Shown: positions 35,509 through 45,320 of the stretch, in pieces
Layout: the number at the start of each line of letters is the position of its first letter
How positions within the stretch are numbered: position 1 is the stretch's first letter
DNA from: Pollutimonas sp963706785
Lineage (GTDB): Bacteria > Pseudomonadota > Gammaproteobacteria > Burkholderiales > Burkholderiaceae_B
NCBI GenBank assembly: GCA_963706785.1
Contig: CAVPNJ010000009.1
Span: 1 to 64,000 of the forward strand
Length of the DNA stretch: 64,000 nt
Reading direction: 5' to 3'
Notes under the pieces: generated by a model
The model's input: only the letters and a program-made list of their open reading frames with translations
The model's database searches: none
Told to the model about the DNA's origin: nothing
Translations under genes and position numbers: made by a program

Positions 35509-36829
35509 GCGTGTACCAAGCTTTGAAAATACCGAAAAATAGTCGGGGAAGGTTTTGCTCACGCAATCAGGGTCGAGAATCGTTACCGGTACTGGACCAA
35601 ACGCGGCTAGCGAAAAGCACATGGCCATGCGGTGATCGTCGTAAGTTTCTATACTGGCCGCTCTCCATTGCGAAGACTCTACCGGGAAAACCCGTATCCA
35701 GTCCGGGCCCGATTCCACTTTGGCCCCGAGTTTCGCCAGTTCGGTATGCATGGCGTGAATACGGTCGGTTTCCTTCACCCGCCAACTGCCTATATTACGC
35801 AATGTGCAGGGCCCATCGGCGTACAAAGCAAGCGTGGCAGCCGTCATCGCGGCGTCGGGAATCAAATTGAAATCGTCGATCAAACGCTTTCAGTTTCTGG
35901 CCCTGTGCGACACACAAGCCCTTCACTTCGATGGATTCCGGGTGGCGCACAACTGTCGCTCCCATGGACTCTATGACGTCGGCAAACGCCATATCGCCCT
36001 GAATGCTTTGCGAACCGGCGCCATGAATGCGAATGGGGCCACCGCCAATGGCGCCCAACGCCATGAAATACGAAGCAGTCGACGCGTCGCCCTCGATATG
36101 AACATTGCCGGGCGATTGGTAATGCGAACCTGCAGGTACGACGAAGCGCTGCCAGCCTTGCCGCTGCACCGACACCCCAAACTGCGCCATAAGATTCAGC
36201 GTGATCAGAATATAGGGCTTGGAAATTAGCTCGCCCTCTACATCGATAATCAGGTCATTTGGTGAATTTTTTGTCTGTATAGGGGCCGCCAGCAACAGTG
36301 CCGTAAGGAATTGGCTGGACACCGACCCCTTCACCTTGACCGGATCACGCGCGTCAATCACACCCGGCTTAATTAATAGCGGCGGATAGCCAGCAGTGCC
36401 CTGATATTCGATTTCTGCACCAAGCGCAACAAGTGCATCGACAAGGTCGCCGATGGGCCTTTCGTGCATCCGGGCGACGCCGGAAAGCCGGTAGTCTCCG
36501 CCCATGAGCGCCAATGCAGCAGTCAACGGACGAAATGCCGTGCCCGCGTTGCCCAGAAATATATCCGCCCGCTTTACCGTAAAAGGACTATTGCCCCAAA
36601 CCTGCACCCTCGTCGGTCCGGTATCCGTAACTGGCACACCCAATTGCCTTAAAGCGGCCAGCATTACACGCGTATCATCGGAATCAAGCAAGCCATCCAG
36701 ATGCGTCGTGCCGGAAGCTAGCGCTGCCAGCAGCAAAACGCGGTTCGAAATACTTTTGGAACCCGGAAGATCAACCTGGCCAGCGGCTACGCTGACAGGT
36801 TTCAAACACAAGTCAGAACCGACTGTCAT
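35509..36829 (-). CDS. aroA: 3-phosphoshikimate 1-carboxyvinyltransferase (EPSP synthase), frameshifted, fused to Cmk
   Basis: EPSP synthase of the shikimate pathway. Class I features: LPGSKSISNRVLLLAALA (shikimate and phosphate binding), GNAGTAFRPLTAALA (PEP loop), and DDHRMAMCFSLAA near the end. The frame breaks at 35875-35878 (minus strand GATCGACGAT; one base too many between KAFD and DFNLIPDAAMTAA). After PDYFSVFSKLGT the reading frame continues without a stop into Cmk. The ATG overlaps the tyrA stop by 4 bases. Such AroA-Cmk fusions are known among Alcaligenaceae as annotated bifunctional enzymes. Confidence 0.9.
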
Positions 36830-37734
36830 GTCAAACCGCTCCTGCTACCCCAAAAGCGGCGCGCCAGGGCCGCATGTTCCAAGAAATCCTGCAGCTCAGT
36901 GGCGTCGCCGTCCTGCAAGGCCTGCTCTGCGCGGGACAATGCCGCCTTTACCTCTTGAATCTCTGCCAGGACCGCAGTTTTATTGGCCAGGAATATATCG
37001 CGCCATACTTCGGGCGAGCCCGCCGCGATCCGGGTAAAGTCGCGAAATCCGCTACCGGCCAGCGCCATTCTCAGATCTGAGTCGTCGGCCGAGGCGACCT
37101 GCCACATAAAAACCGACGAAAGAAAATGCGGCACGTGGCTTACCGAGGCTAGTACCGTGTCATGCACCTCGGCATCCATTGCCATAACCCGCGCACCGCA
37201 GCGTTCCCAAACCCGAGTTAAATAAGCTTTGTCTGCTGCAGCATTTTCTTCTAAAGGCGTCAGTACGACGGTGCGGCCATGGTAAAGGTCGGCTTGCGCC
37301 GCTTCGGGGCCGGTTGTTTCCGCACCCGCTATCGGATGTCCCGGAATAAATTGCCCGACCCGATCGCCCAATACGGCCCGCGCAGCGGCAACCACATTAG
37401 CTTTGGTGCTGCCCGCATCAGTGATTAGCGTATTTGGACGCAGGAACGGTTTGAGGCTGGACAGCGTCGATTCCATTGCTCCTACTGGCATGGCCAGAAA
37501 GATCAGGTCGGCTTCTTCGGCGGCCTGCCTCAAACTTGCGATGTCGTCGATCAGACCGAGATCGCGCGCCTGAACCAGCGATGAAGGTTGCCGGCCCACG
37601 CCCAAAATCCGGCCTACCGCAGCATGATTGCGCAATGCGGCGGCAAAAGAGCCTCCGATGAGACCCACCCCGATCACAGCGAGAACGGGCACTAGGGGCG
37701 TCGCAGCAACTGCTTCTGTCGAGATGGCGCTCAT
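36826..37734 (-). CDS. tyrA: Prephenate dehydrogenase
   Basis: About 302 residues, NAD(P)-binding domain first (LAVIGVGLIGGSFAAALR), then the helical dimer domain. AGAETTGPEAAQADLY and SHVPHFLSSVF are typical of prephenate dehydrogenases. It makes 4-hydroxyphenylpyruvate for tyrosine. The ATG at 37734 has no ribosome site of its own and overlaps the stop of a 27-codon frame by 4 bases. Confidence 0.95.
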   Translation of the reverse strand: MSAISTEAVAATPLVPVLAVIGVGLIGGSFAAALRNHAAVGRILGVGRQPSSLVQARDLGLIDDIASLRQAAEEADLIFLAMPVGAMESTLSSLKPFLRPNTLITDAGSTKANVVAAARAVLGDRVGQFIPGHPIAGAETTGPEAAQADLYHGRTVVLTPLEENAAADKAYLTRVWERCGARVMAMDAEVHDTVLASVSHVPHFLSSVFMWQVASADDSDLRMALAGSGFRDFTRIAAGSPEVWRDIFLANKTAVLAEIQEVKAALSRAEQALQDGDATELQDFLEHAALARRFWGSRSGLT

Positions 37735-37814
37735 GTGCAAGCAAACGGGCTATCGGCCAGGGCCGCGCCCGAAACAACGCGTTGAAAAACGTCGACATTC
37801 ATGCGTTGAACCAT
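37731..37814 (-). CDS. 27-codon frame between pheA and tyrA, possible coupling peptide
   Basis: Beginning 2 bases after the pheA stop, MVQRMNVDVFQRVVSGAA and on reads for 27 codons and its stop overlaps the tyrA ATG (ATGA). tyrA lacks a ribosome site, so translation of this frame could deliver ribosomes to tyrA. It has no recognised domain. It may be a remnant of an aminotransferase gene that some relatives keep here, but this cannot be shown. Confidence 0.3.
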   Translation of the reverse strand: MVQRMNVDVFQRVVSGAALADSPFACT

Positions 37815-37816
37815 GA

Positions 37817-38902
37817 TTATTGGCTGGGATAGGATCCCAGCACCTTGAAGAAAGCGACCTGTTTTTTTAATTCGGCCAAAGCCTGCGCCACAGAAGGCTC
37901 GTTGCGATGGCCCAGCAGGTCGACATAAAAATAGTATTCCCATTGCCCGGTACGTGCCGGCCTGGATTCCAGACGGGTCATGGACACTTTGTTGGCAGCC
38001 AACGGCGCCAACATATCGTATACCGCCCCGGCACGATTAGGGACCGCCAGAATAATGCTGGTTTTATCGCTGCCGCTTGGCAGTGTCTCGATCGCGCCAA
38101 CGGCCAGGAATCGTGTACGATTTTGCGGATCGTCTTGAATTCCTGAAGCTACCACCTGAAGATTCCACGCCTGTGCAGCGGTGGATCCGGCGATAGCCGC
38201 AACAGTAGGATCAGACGAGGCAATACGGGCGGCCTCGCCATTGCTGGACGCCGCGTCGCGTACCAGCTTGGGATAATGTTGCGTCAACCACGACTGGCAT
38301 TGAGCCAGCGCCTGCGGATGCGCCATCACGCGCGTCACCCCATCAAGAGTGCCGGACTGCGTCATCAAATTGTGATGTATCTTTATCGACCGTTCGCCCA
38401 AGACCTTCAAAGGCGAGTTCAGCAGCAGATCTAAAGTGCGGTTCACGGCACCTTCGGTAGAATTTTCTACCGGCACCATTCCAACATTTGCCTGTCCGGC
38501 TTCGACCGCACGGAATACTTCATCGAAGGAATCGCAACGCAAACGCGTTACAGCGTGTCCGAAGTGCTCAAGCGCGGCCTGCTCGGAGAACGAACCCTGC
38601 GGACCAAGATAAGCCACTGTAAGTACGCTTTCAAGTCCGCGACACGTAGAAATTATCTGCGTCCATACCGCATCAATGGCTTGGTCGGTAAAAGGCCCTT
38701 TGTTTATTTCTTGCAAGCGTCGAACGACTATCGCTTCGCGCTCGGGCTTCAGCACGGGGCCGTCGACATCGAAGTCTTGCTTGATCTTCCCCACTTCCTG
38801 GGCGGCTTGGGCGCGCTGATTCAAAAGCGCGAGAATCTGTTCATCCAGCGAATCTATCAGTTTGCGCAATGGCAACAGACGGGCTTGCAAAGAATTATCC
38901 AT
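37817..38902 (-). CDS. pheA: Chorismate mutase / prephenate dehydratase (P-protein)
   Basis: A bifunctional 361-residue enzyme. N-terminal AroQ-type chorismate mutase (LRKLIDSLDEQILALLNQRA, residues about 5-90), then prephenate dehydratase (VAYLGPQGSFSEQAAL, GMVPVENSTEGAVNRTLD), and a C-terminal ACT domain that gives phenylalanine feedback (DKTSIILAVPNRAGAVYDML). It makes phenylpyruvate. The ATG at 38902 overlaps the end of serC by 8 bases. Confidence 0.96.
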   Translation of the reverse strand: MDNSLQARLLPLRKLIDSLDEQILALLNQRAQAAQEVGKIKQDFDVDGPVLKPEREAIVVRRLQEINKGPFTDQAIDAVWTQIISTCRGLESVLTVAYLGPQGSFSEQAALEHFGHAVTRLRCDSFDEVFRAVEAGQANVGMVPVENSTEGAVNRTLDLLLNSPLKVLGERSIKIHHNLMTQSGTLDGVTRVMAHPQALAQCQSWLTQHYPKLVRDAASSNGEAARIASSDPTVAAIAGSTAAQAWNLQVVASGIQDDPQNRTRFLAVGAIETLPSGSDKTSIILAVPNRAGAVYDMLAPLAANKVSMTRLESRPARTGQWEYYFYVDLLGHRNEPSVAQALAELKKQVAFFKVLGSYPSQ

Positions 38903-40022
38903 ATTGACGTTCAAAATCCTGCATAAACGAAATCAAGGCCTGCACCCCTTCCATGGGAACTGCGTTGTAAATGGATGCGCGCATTCCACCAACGCTTTTG
39001 TGTCCTTTAAGCTGCATCAGGCCCGCAGCGTCGGCCTGAGCAAGAAAGCTACTATTCAAGGATTCGTTACGCAGGAAGAACGGAACATTCATACGTGAAC
39101 GGGAGCCGGCATGAACCCGGCTCAGATAAAAATCGGACGTATCGAGATAAGAGTACAGGGCATCAGCTTTGGCGATGTTGGCCGCTTCAATGGTCGCCAC
39201 GCCACCCTGGCGCTGCAGCCACTTGAAGACCAGCCCGGCGATATAGATGGCGTAAGTCGGCGGCGTATTGAACATCGAGTCGGCGCCTGCTACGTTGGCG
39301 TAGTCGAACGCCGATGGACACATAGGCGAAGCATGGCCCACGAGCTCCTTGCGGACAATCACAACCGTGACACCCGCAGGACCGGCATTCTTTTGGGCCC
39401 CTGCATACACCATCGAGGCCTTTGAAAAATCAATCGCGCGCGACAGAAAGTGTGAAGATGCATCTACAACCAGTGGCACATCCGGCGCCCCCAGCGCTGC
39501 CATATCGGGCCAGGCGGAGAACTCGACGCCACCTATGGTCTCGTTGCTGCATAGATGCAAGTATGACGCGTCAGAGCGCAACTGCCAGCTGTCTGCGGAC
39601 GGAAACCATGTCCACGGCGATTGCGTTTGACCATCCAGCATTATCTCGCTCCCGCTGGAGGCCGCAATGGCGATATCGCCATAGCGCTGGGCTTCCTTGT
39701 GGGACTTGTTCGACCATATGCCCGACAATATGTAATCGGCCTTGCCCGAACTGCGTCGACCTATGAGGTTCAAGGGAACAATGGCGTTCTCGGCCGTTGC
39801 ACCACCTTGCATGAACAAGACCTCATAGTCGTCGGGTACCGCCAATAGCTGGCGAAGGTCGGCCTCGGCCTCGTTTCGTATCTGTGTGAACTGCTTGCCG
39901 CGATGGCTCATCTCCATTACGGACATGCCCGAACCATGCCAGTCGGTCATTTCATCGGCGGCTTGCTGCAGCACTTCCAGCGGCAAGGCCGAAGGGCCTG
40001 CCGAGAAATTCCAGGGGCGCAT
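38895..40022 (-). CDS. serC: Phosphoserine aminotransferase
   Basis: A 375-residue PLP enzyme, used in serine and pyridoxal phosphate synthesis. The PLP Lys is in VYAGAQKNAGPAG; NFSAGPSALPLEVLQ, LFMQGGATAENAI are conserved. Its ATG overlaps the gyrA stop by one base (TGATG) and its end overlaps pheA, so gyrA-serC-pheA are coupled. Confidence 0.97.
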   Translation of the reverse strand: MRPWNFSAGPSALPLEVLQQAADEMTDWHGSGMSVMEMSHRGKQFTQIRNEAEADLRQLLAVPDDYEVLFMQGGATAENAIVPLNLIGRRSSGKADYILSGIWSNKSHKEAQRYGDIAIAASSGSEIMLDGQTQSPWTWFPSADSWQLRSDASYLHLCSNETIGGVEFSAWPDMAALGAPDVPLVVDASSHFLSRAIDFSKASMVYAGAQKNAGPAGVTVVIVRKELVGHASPMCPSAFDYANVAGADSMFNTPPTYAIYIAGLVFKWLQRQGGVATIEAANIAKADALYSYLDTSDFYLSRVHAGSRSRMNVPFFLRNESLNSSFLAQADAAGLMQLKGHKSVGGMRASIYNAVPMEGVQALISFMQDFERQYG

Positions 40023-42769
40023 CAGGAGTTATCCTCGGGATCGTCTTGTGTGGAATCGGGCTCGCCGGCGCCATTGGATTCATTCGAATCGGAATCGGCC
40101 TGCTCGCTTGTATCGTCGACGTTTGCGGATGAAGCACTTGGCTCTGAGTCAACGGTGTCGCCGTTATCATCGAGTTCTAGCGAATCGTCGTCTGTGTCGG
40201 CGTCACTTTCGACTACTCGACGCACGCCCTGCAACATGCTGTTTTCGTCTACGTTGATCAAGGTAACACCCTGAGTAGCACGGCCCATTTCACGGATCTC
40301 GGAAACACGGGTGCGAACCAGCACGCCACCGGTGGTGATCAGCATGATTTCGTCGGATGGCTCGACGAGGACCGCGCCCACCACTTTGCCGTTACGGGCG
40401 GAAGTTTGAATCGCGATCATGCCTTTGGTACCGCGACCATGCCGGGTATATTCCAAAATCGATGTACGCTTACCGAAGCCGTTTTCAGTCGCAGTCAGCA
40501 CGCTTTGAGTTTCATCGCCGGCAACGAGCATCGCGATGACGGCCTGCCCTTCTTCCAACATCATGCCGCGCACCCCGCGAGCAGTACGTCCCATGGGTCG
40601 CACATCGTTCTCGTCAAAACGGACGGCCTTGCCGGAATCGGAGAAGAGCATGACATCGTGTTTGCCGTCGGTCAGGTCGGCACCGATTAAGTAATCGCCT
40701 TCATCCAGGGCAACAGCAATAATGCCGGCCTTGCGAGGATTGGAGAAATCGGACAATGGCGTCTTTTTAACTGTGCCGCGCGAGGTCGCCATGAATACAT
40801 AGTGATCTTCACTAAATTCCTTGACCGCCAGAACCACCGTGATCTTTTCGCCATCGACCAAGGGGAACATATTGACGATAGGACGACCACGTGACCCACG
40901 GGAGCCTTGTGGAACCTCCCAAACCTTGAGCCAGTAAAGTCGGCCGCGATCAGAGAAGCACAATAAATAATCGTGAGTGTTCGCAATAAACAACTGGTCG
41001 ATCCAGTCGTTTTCTTTCATGGTCGTTGCCTGCTTGCCGCGGCCACCACGCTTCTGAGCGCGGTATTCAGACAGCGGCTGGCTCTTGATATAGCCCGTTT
41101 GCGACAAGGTAACCACCATGTCCATAGGGGTAATCAGATCTTCGGTATCGAGTTCCGTGGCATTGAATTCAATCTCGGAACGACGCTCGTCTTTGGCATT
41201 CGTCGAGAACTCGAGTTTTATTGCCAGTAGTTCGTCACTGATAATCGTGGTGATACGCTCGGGCCTCGCGAGGATATCTAGCAAGTCGGCAATCGTCGCC
41301 ATGATGTCTTTGTACTCGTTGACAATCTTGTCTTGCTCGAGCCCTGTCAGTCGTTGCAAACGCATGTTCAGGATTTCCTGCGCCTGCGTATCGCTTAAGC
41401 GATACATGCCATCGCTCAACAAGCCAAATCCGTCTGGCAATGTTTCGGGGCGATAGGCTGCACTGCCGCCAAGGATAGCCCCTTCGTCGGCGCGCGACAG
41501 CATTTCACGTACCAGGGAAGAATCCCAGGTGCGCGCCATCAAATCTTGCCGAGCCACGGGCGGAGTGGGTGCCGCCTTGATAATGGCAATGAACTCGTCG
41601 ATATTAGCCAGTGCGACTGCAAGCCCTTCCAGTACGTGGCCGCGCTCGCGCGCCTTGCGCAGCTGGAATACGGTGCGGCGCGTAACGACTTCGCGACGGT
41701 GGAACAGAAAATACTCCACCATCTGCTTAAGGTTCAGCAGACGAGGCTGGCCGTCGACCAGCGCCACCATATTCATGCCGAACGTATCTTGCAGCTGAGT
41801 ATGTTTGTACAGATTATTCAGTATGACTTCAGGGACTTCGCCGCGCTTCAGCTCGATGACAAGACGCATACCGTCTTTGTCGGACTCGTCGCGGATATCG
41901 GAAATACCTTCGATTTTCTTATCGTTGACGAGCTCTGCTATTCTTTCTTGCAGTGTCTTCTTATTTACCTGATATGGAATGGCGTCGACAATAATGGACT
42001 GTCGATTGCTCTTTTCAATATCCTCGAAGTGAGTCTTGGCGCGCATAATCAAGCGACCGCGACCAGTGCGATAGCCCTCGCGCACGCCAGACATGCCGTA
42101 GATGATTCCGCCCGTAGGAAAATCGGGCGCCGGTATCAGTTCGATAAGCTCATCGATTGTGCAGTCGGGATTGCGCAGGCAATACAGACAACCCTCAATG
42201 ACTTCCGCCAGGTTATGCGGAGGAATATTGGTCGCCATGCCAACGGCAATACCCGAGCTTCCGTTAACCAATAGATTCGGCAGTCGCGAGGGCATCAATA
42301 AGGGTTCTTGTTCGCTGCCGTCGTAGTTTGGCCCGAAATCTACCGTCTCCTGGTCGATATCCGCCAATAGCTCGTGGGCGATCTTGGCCAGCCGGATTTC
42401 GGTGTACCGCATGGCGGCCGCACTATCGCCATCGATAGAACCAAAGTTACCTTGACCGTCGACAAGCATGTAGCGCAGCGAGAAGTCCTGAGCCATGCGA
42501 ACTATGGTGTCATAAACGGCTGAGTCACCATGAGGGTGATACTTACCGATCACGTCACCCACAATACGCGCCGACTTCTTGTAGGCCCGGTTCCAATCAT
42601 TATTCAGTTCGTGCATAGCGAACAAAACGCGCCGATGCACGGGCTTCAGGCCATCCCGAACGTCCGGTAAGGCACGCCCAACAATAACGCTCATGGCGTA
42701 ATCGAGGTAACTGCGGCGCATTTCCTCTTCCAACGAAATTGGAAGGGTCTCCTTGGCAAAGGAATCCAT
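40022..42769 (-). CDS. gyrA: DNA gyrase subunit A
   Basis: A 915-residue topoisomerase subunit. The active-site Tyr122 (AAMRYTEIRL) and the quinolone-determining stretch HPHGDSAVYDTIV show Ser83 and Asp87, the quinolone-susceptible state. The C-terminal beta-pinwheel with the GyrA box QKRGGRGKQ (near residue 560) is complete. The last 60 or so residues form a strongly acidic tail rich in Asp, Glu and Ser. Start at 42769 (MDSFAKETLPISL); the frame opens earlier but the extension lacks family sequence. First gene of the minus-strand unit. Confidence 0.98.
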   Translation of the reverse strand: MDSFAKETLPISLEEEMRRSYLDYAMSVIVGRALPDVRDGLKPVHRRVLFAMHELNNDWNRAYKKSARIVGDVIGKYHPHGDSAVYDTIVRMAQDFSLRYMLVDGQGNFGSIDGDSAAAMRYTEIRLAKIAHELLADIDQETVDFGPNYDGSEQEPLLMPSRLPNLLVNGSSGIAVGMATNIPPHNLAEVIEGCLYCLRNPDCTIDELIELIPAPDFPTGGIIYGMSGVREGYRTGRGRLIMRAKTHFEDIEKSNRQSIIVDAIPYQVNKKTLQERIAELVNDKKIEGISDIRDESDKDGMRLVIELKRGEVPEVILNNLYKHTQLQDTFGMNMVALVDGQPRLLNLKQMVEYFLFHRREVVTRRTVFQLRKARERGHVLEGLAVALANIDEFIAIIKAAPTPPVARQDLMARTWDSSLVREMLSRADEGAILGGSAAYRPETLPDGFGLLSDGMYRLSDTQAQEILNMRLQRLTGLEQDKIVNEYKDIMATIADLLDILARPERITTIISDELLAIKLEFSTNAKDERRSEIEFNATELDTEDLITPMDMVVTLSQTGYIKSQPLSEYRAQKRGGRGKQATTMKENDWIDQLFIANTHDYLLCFSDRGRLYWLKVWEVPQGSRGSRGRPIVNMFPLVDGEKITVVLAVKEFSEDHYVFMATSRGTVKKTPLSDFSNPRKAGIIAVALDEGDYLIGADLTDGKHDVMLFSDSGKAVRFDENDVRPMGRTARGVRGMMLEEGQAVIAMLVAGDETQSVLTATENGFGKRTSILEYTRHGRGTKGMIAIQTSARNGKVVGAVLVEPSDEIMLITTGGVLVRTRVSEIREMGRATQGVTLINVDENSMLQGVRRVVESDADTDDDSLELDDNGDTVDSEPSASSANVDDTSEQADSDSNESNGAGEPDSTQDDPEDNS

Positions 42770-43186
42770 AGATTGTCTAAAACGTAAAAATCGTGAAACT
42801 GGACCGATGACGGGCGAATGGGAAATTCTAACACCTGCACCCCTACTTACCCCCAATGCGAACCCGAGAGCCCTTTATAGAGTCAAAAAAGGCAGGGATA
42901 GCAGCGACGAGTAAGTTGCTCTTCCGCCACTGTGAAAACAATGCCATTGTTGTCAAAACCCAACAATAAACGTGGAGATAGGGTAGAAATCCGCATATCT
43001 GCGCAATATGCACCGTTCAGGGTTAACTAACCGCCCAGAAATGCCGTAAGATTCGCCCTAACACGCATGAAACCCAGCGCAATTCTTTGATTCAATCATA
43101 GCGTTGCTATACTGGCTCCGTTTTCTTGATATGCGGCGGGGGTTCGCTGCGGTCACTTACCAGCATTAAGCTCAACGAGGAGAAAC
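42770..43186. promoter_or_regulatory. gyrA-ompA divergent intergenic region
   Basis: A 417-base gap between the divergent genes with no gene seen on either strand. Toward ompA there is TTTGAT (43086-43091) and TATACT (43108-43113), 16 bases apart, a good sigma-70 promoter. A perfect 7-base-pair hairpin AACAATG-C-CATTGTT lies at 42937-42951. Toward gyrA a TAGAAT -10-like hexamer lies at 42825-42830 on the minus strand, without a clear -35. Confidence 0.6.
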
Positions 43187-43771
43187 ATGAACAAACCCTC
43201 CAAAATCGCACTAGCACTCGCCATTGCAGCCACTTCGGCTTCTGGTGCAGTATCTGCGCAAACTGTCGATAACTGGCAAAATCCGTTCGGCGACGTTTGG
43301 AAAAACGGCACCAACGAATTGTGCTGGCGCGACAACTTCTGGACACCAGCTACCGGCATCCCCGGCTGCGACGGCGTACCAGTTGCTCAGGCGCAAGCTC
43401 CAGTGGTTGCTCCTACTGCCACTAAAGTTGTGTTGAATGCTGACACGTTCTTCGACTTCGACAAAGCCACACTGAAACCCGAAGGCCGTCAGATCCTTGA
43501 TCAAGTCGCTGCTCAAGCCGACACGATCAATCTGGAAACCCTCATCGCAACCGGCCACACTGACTCCATCGGTACTGAAAAGTACAACCAAGGTCTGTCG
43601 GAACGCCGTGCCAACACCGTCAAGAATTACCTGATTTCGAAAGGCATCGCTGCCGACCGTATCTATGCTGAAGGTAAAGGCGAGACGAGCCCAGTTGCTT
43701 CCAACTCGACTCGCGAAGGCCGTGCACAGAACCGTCGCGTAGAAATCGAGATCGTCGGCGTTCGCAAGTAA
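43187..43771 (+). CDS. ompA: OmpA-family outer membrane protein
   Basis: A 194-residue secreted protein. Signal peptide about residues 1-24 (cut near SAVSA-QTVDN). A linker with the Cys pair of NELCWRDNFWTPATGIPGCD follows, then a C-terminal OmpA/Pal peptidoglycan-binding domain (LNADTFFDFDKATLKPEGRQ, TGHTDSIGTEKYN, LSERRANTVKNYL). It lacks the eight-stranded barrel of E. coli OmpA and matches the short betaproteobacterial OmpA group. SD GAGGAG is 6 bases upstream. Strong promoter and its own terminator suggest high expression. Confidence 0.92.
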   Translation: MNKPSKIALALAIAATSASGAVSAQTVDNWQNPFGDVWKNGTNELCWRDNFWTPATGIPGCDGVPVAQAQAPVVAPTATKVVLNADTFFDFDKATLKPEGRQILDQVAAQADTINLETLIATGHTDSIGTEKYNQGLSERRANTVKNYLISKGIAADRIYAEGKGETSPVASNSTREGRAQNRRVEIEIVGVRK

Positions 43772-43809
43772 TACCTGCTTGTAATACTTGTTGCGTTAGA
43801 CGATACAAT

Positions 43810-43836
43810 AAGGGCTCCGCACTGCGGGGCCCTTAT
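43810..43836 (+). terminator. Hairpin terminator after ompA
   Basis: AAGGGCTCCGC and GCGGGGCCCTT pair over an 11-base stem with one wobble pair and a 3-base loop, followed by ATTCATT. The T tract is weak. Confidence 0.55.
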
Positions 43837-43895
43837 TCATTGCTGGCCAGGCTGTTTGCCACGCCGGCGCTTTTCAATTCAGCTTCGGACAGCCC

Positions 43896-44630
43896 ATGAA
43901 CGCAACCGCACAAGCCAGCCACCCCAAGACACCAAATGTTGACCAAGCTGAGCTCGACAAGTTCAGTGCGTTGGCGTCGCGTTGGTGGGATCCCGAAAGC
44001 GAATTCAAACCTTTGCACGCGATTAACCCCTTGCGGCTAAGCTGGATCCTCGATCACACCGGTCCTTTCAACGGAAGAAAGGTGCTCGATGTTGGTTGCG
44101 GCGGCGGAATTCTTGCCGAAAGCATGGCCAAGGCGGGCGCCCAGGTTACCGGCATAGACCTGGCCGAGAAATCGCTTACCGTCGCCAGGCTGCATGGGCT
44201 GGAATCGGGCGTCAATGTAACTTACCGGGCAATCAGTGCAGAGCAAATGGGAAGCGAGCATGCCGGCGAGTTTGATATCGTCACGTGCATGGAAATGCTC
44301 GAGCATGTGCCCGATCCTGGCTCCATCGTGCAAGCGTGCGCCACGCTGGTCAAACCGGGAGGTTGGGTCTTCTTCTCCACGCTCAACCGTAATCCCAAAT
44401 CTTTCCTGTTTGCCATCGTTGGTGCCGAATACTTACTGCGCATTCTGCCCCGGGGTACCCACAACTACGAGAACTTCATCAAGCCCAGTGAATTGACTGC
44501 CTCGGTCCGCAAGGCGGGCCTCGCCACGACGACGCTGGCTGGAATGGAGTACAACCCCATAACGGATCTTTATAAAATCACCCGGGACACCTCGGTCAAT
44601 TATCTGCTGGCAACCCGCCGCGAGAGCTGA
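43896..44630 (+). CDS. ubiG: Ubiquinone biosynthesis O-methyltransferase
   Basis: A 244-residue SAM-dependent methyltransferase that carries out both O-methylations of ubiquinone synthesis. SAM motif I VLDVGCGGGILAESMAK and the UbiG-type start FSALASRWWDPESEFKPLHAINPLRLSWI are seen. It is the gene after ompA and 11 bases before gph, an order common in Alcaligenaceae. Confidence 0.96.
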   Translation: MNATAQASHPKTPNVDQAELDKFSALASRWWDPESEFKPLHAINPLRLSWILDHTGPFNGRKVLDVGCGGGILAESMAKAGAQVTGIDLAEKSLTVARLHGLESGVNVTYRAISAEQMGSEHAGEFDIVTCMEMLEHVPDPGSIVQACATLVKPGGWVFFSTLNRNPKSFLFAIVGAEYLLRILPRGTHNYENFIKPSELTASVRKAGLATTTLAGMEYNPITDLYKITRDTSVNYLLATRRES

Positions 44631-44641
44631 ATCTGAAACCC

Positions 44642-45307
44642 ATGCAAAAACTTGTTCTGTTCGACTTTGACGGCACTTTAGCCGACACCGCCCCCGATTT
44701 GGCTGCGGCCGCCAACAAACAACGCACCCGCAAGGGTTTGCCGCCTCTGCCCTATGAAACGTTTCGCCCTTATGCGTCGCACGGAGCGCGCGGTCTGTTA
44801 AAGGCGGCTTTGGACATGGACCCTTCCCACCCCGAATACGAGGCACTTCGCCAGCAGTTTTTGACCGACTACGAGCAGGACATGACAACGCTCACCACCC
44901 TATTTCCTGGCGTGAAGTCACTACTGGCCACCTTGAAGAATAACGGCTACACGTGGGGCATTGTCACTAATAAAATGGAGTACCTTGCGGTTCCGCTTGT
45001 CGTGCATTTGGGCCTATACACCGATTGCGCCGTAACCGTCGGCGGCGACACAACCAGCCACGCGAAACCTCACCCCGCACCCTTGCTGCACGCCGCAAAA
45101 GCGGCCGGCTTCGATCCGGCAGACTGTATCTATGTGGGCGACGATGAACGCGACATCATTGCTGGCAAGGCGGCAGGCATGGCAACCATTGTCGCCGCAT
45201 ATGGTTATTGCGGCAAAGAAACGGCTTTGCAAGCGTGGCAGGCAAATGCCATAGCGGAATCGCCAGCCGACATCTGGCCCGCTGTTCAGGAATGGGCTGT
45301 TAATTAA
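44642..45307 (+). CDS. gph: Phosphoglycolate phosphatase, HAD family
   Basis: A 221-residue HAD hydrolase. Motif I FDFDGTLADTAPDL with the nucleophilic Asp, motif II VTNK, motif III Lys in HAKPHP, and motif IV GDDERDI are all present, with a helical cap after motif I. It clears 2-phosphoglycolate. It follows ubiG by 11 bases and probably shares its transcript. Related sugar-phosphatase activity is possible. Confidence 0.9.
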   Translation: MQKLVLFDFDGTLADTAPDLAAAANKQRTRKGLPPLPYETFRPYASHGARGLLKAALDMDPSHPEYEALRQQFLTDYEQDMTTLTTLFPGVKSLLATLKNNGYTWGIVTNKMEYLAVPLVVHLGLYTDCAVTVGGDTTSHAKPHPAPLLHAAKAAGFDPADCIYVGDDERDIIAGKAAGMATIVAAYGYCGKETALQAWQANAIAESPADIWPAVQEWAVN

Positions 45308-45320
45308 GTAACCTGGCAGA

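Noticed and set aside
41546..42274. Plus-strand 242-codon frame inside gyrA
   Set aside because: Antisense shadow of gyrA, no ribosome site or domain.
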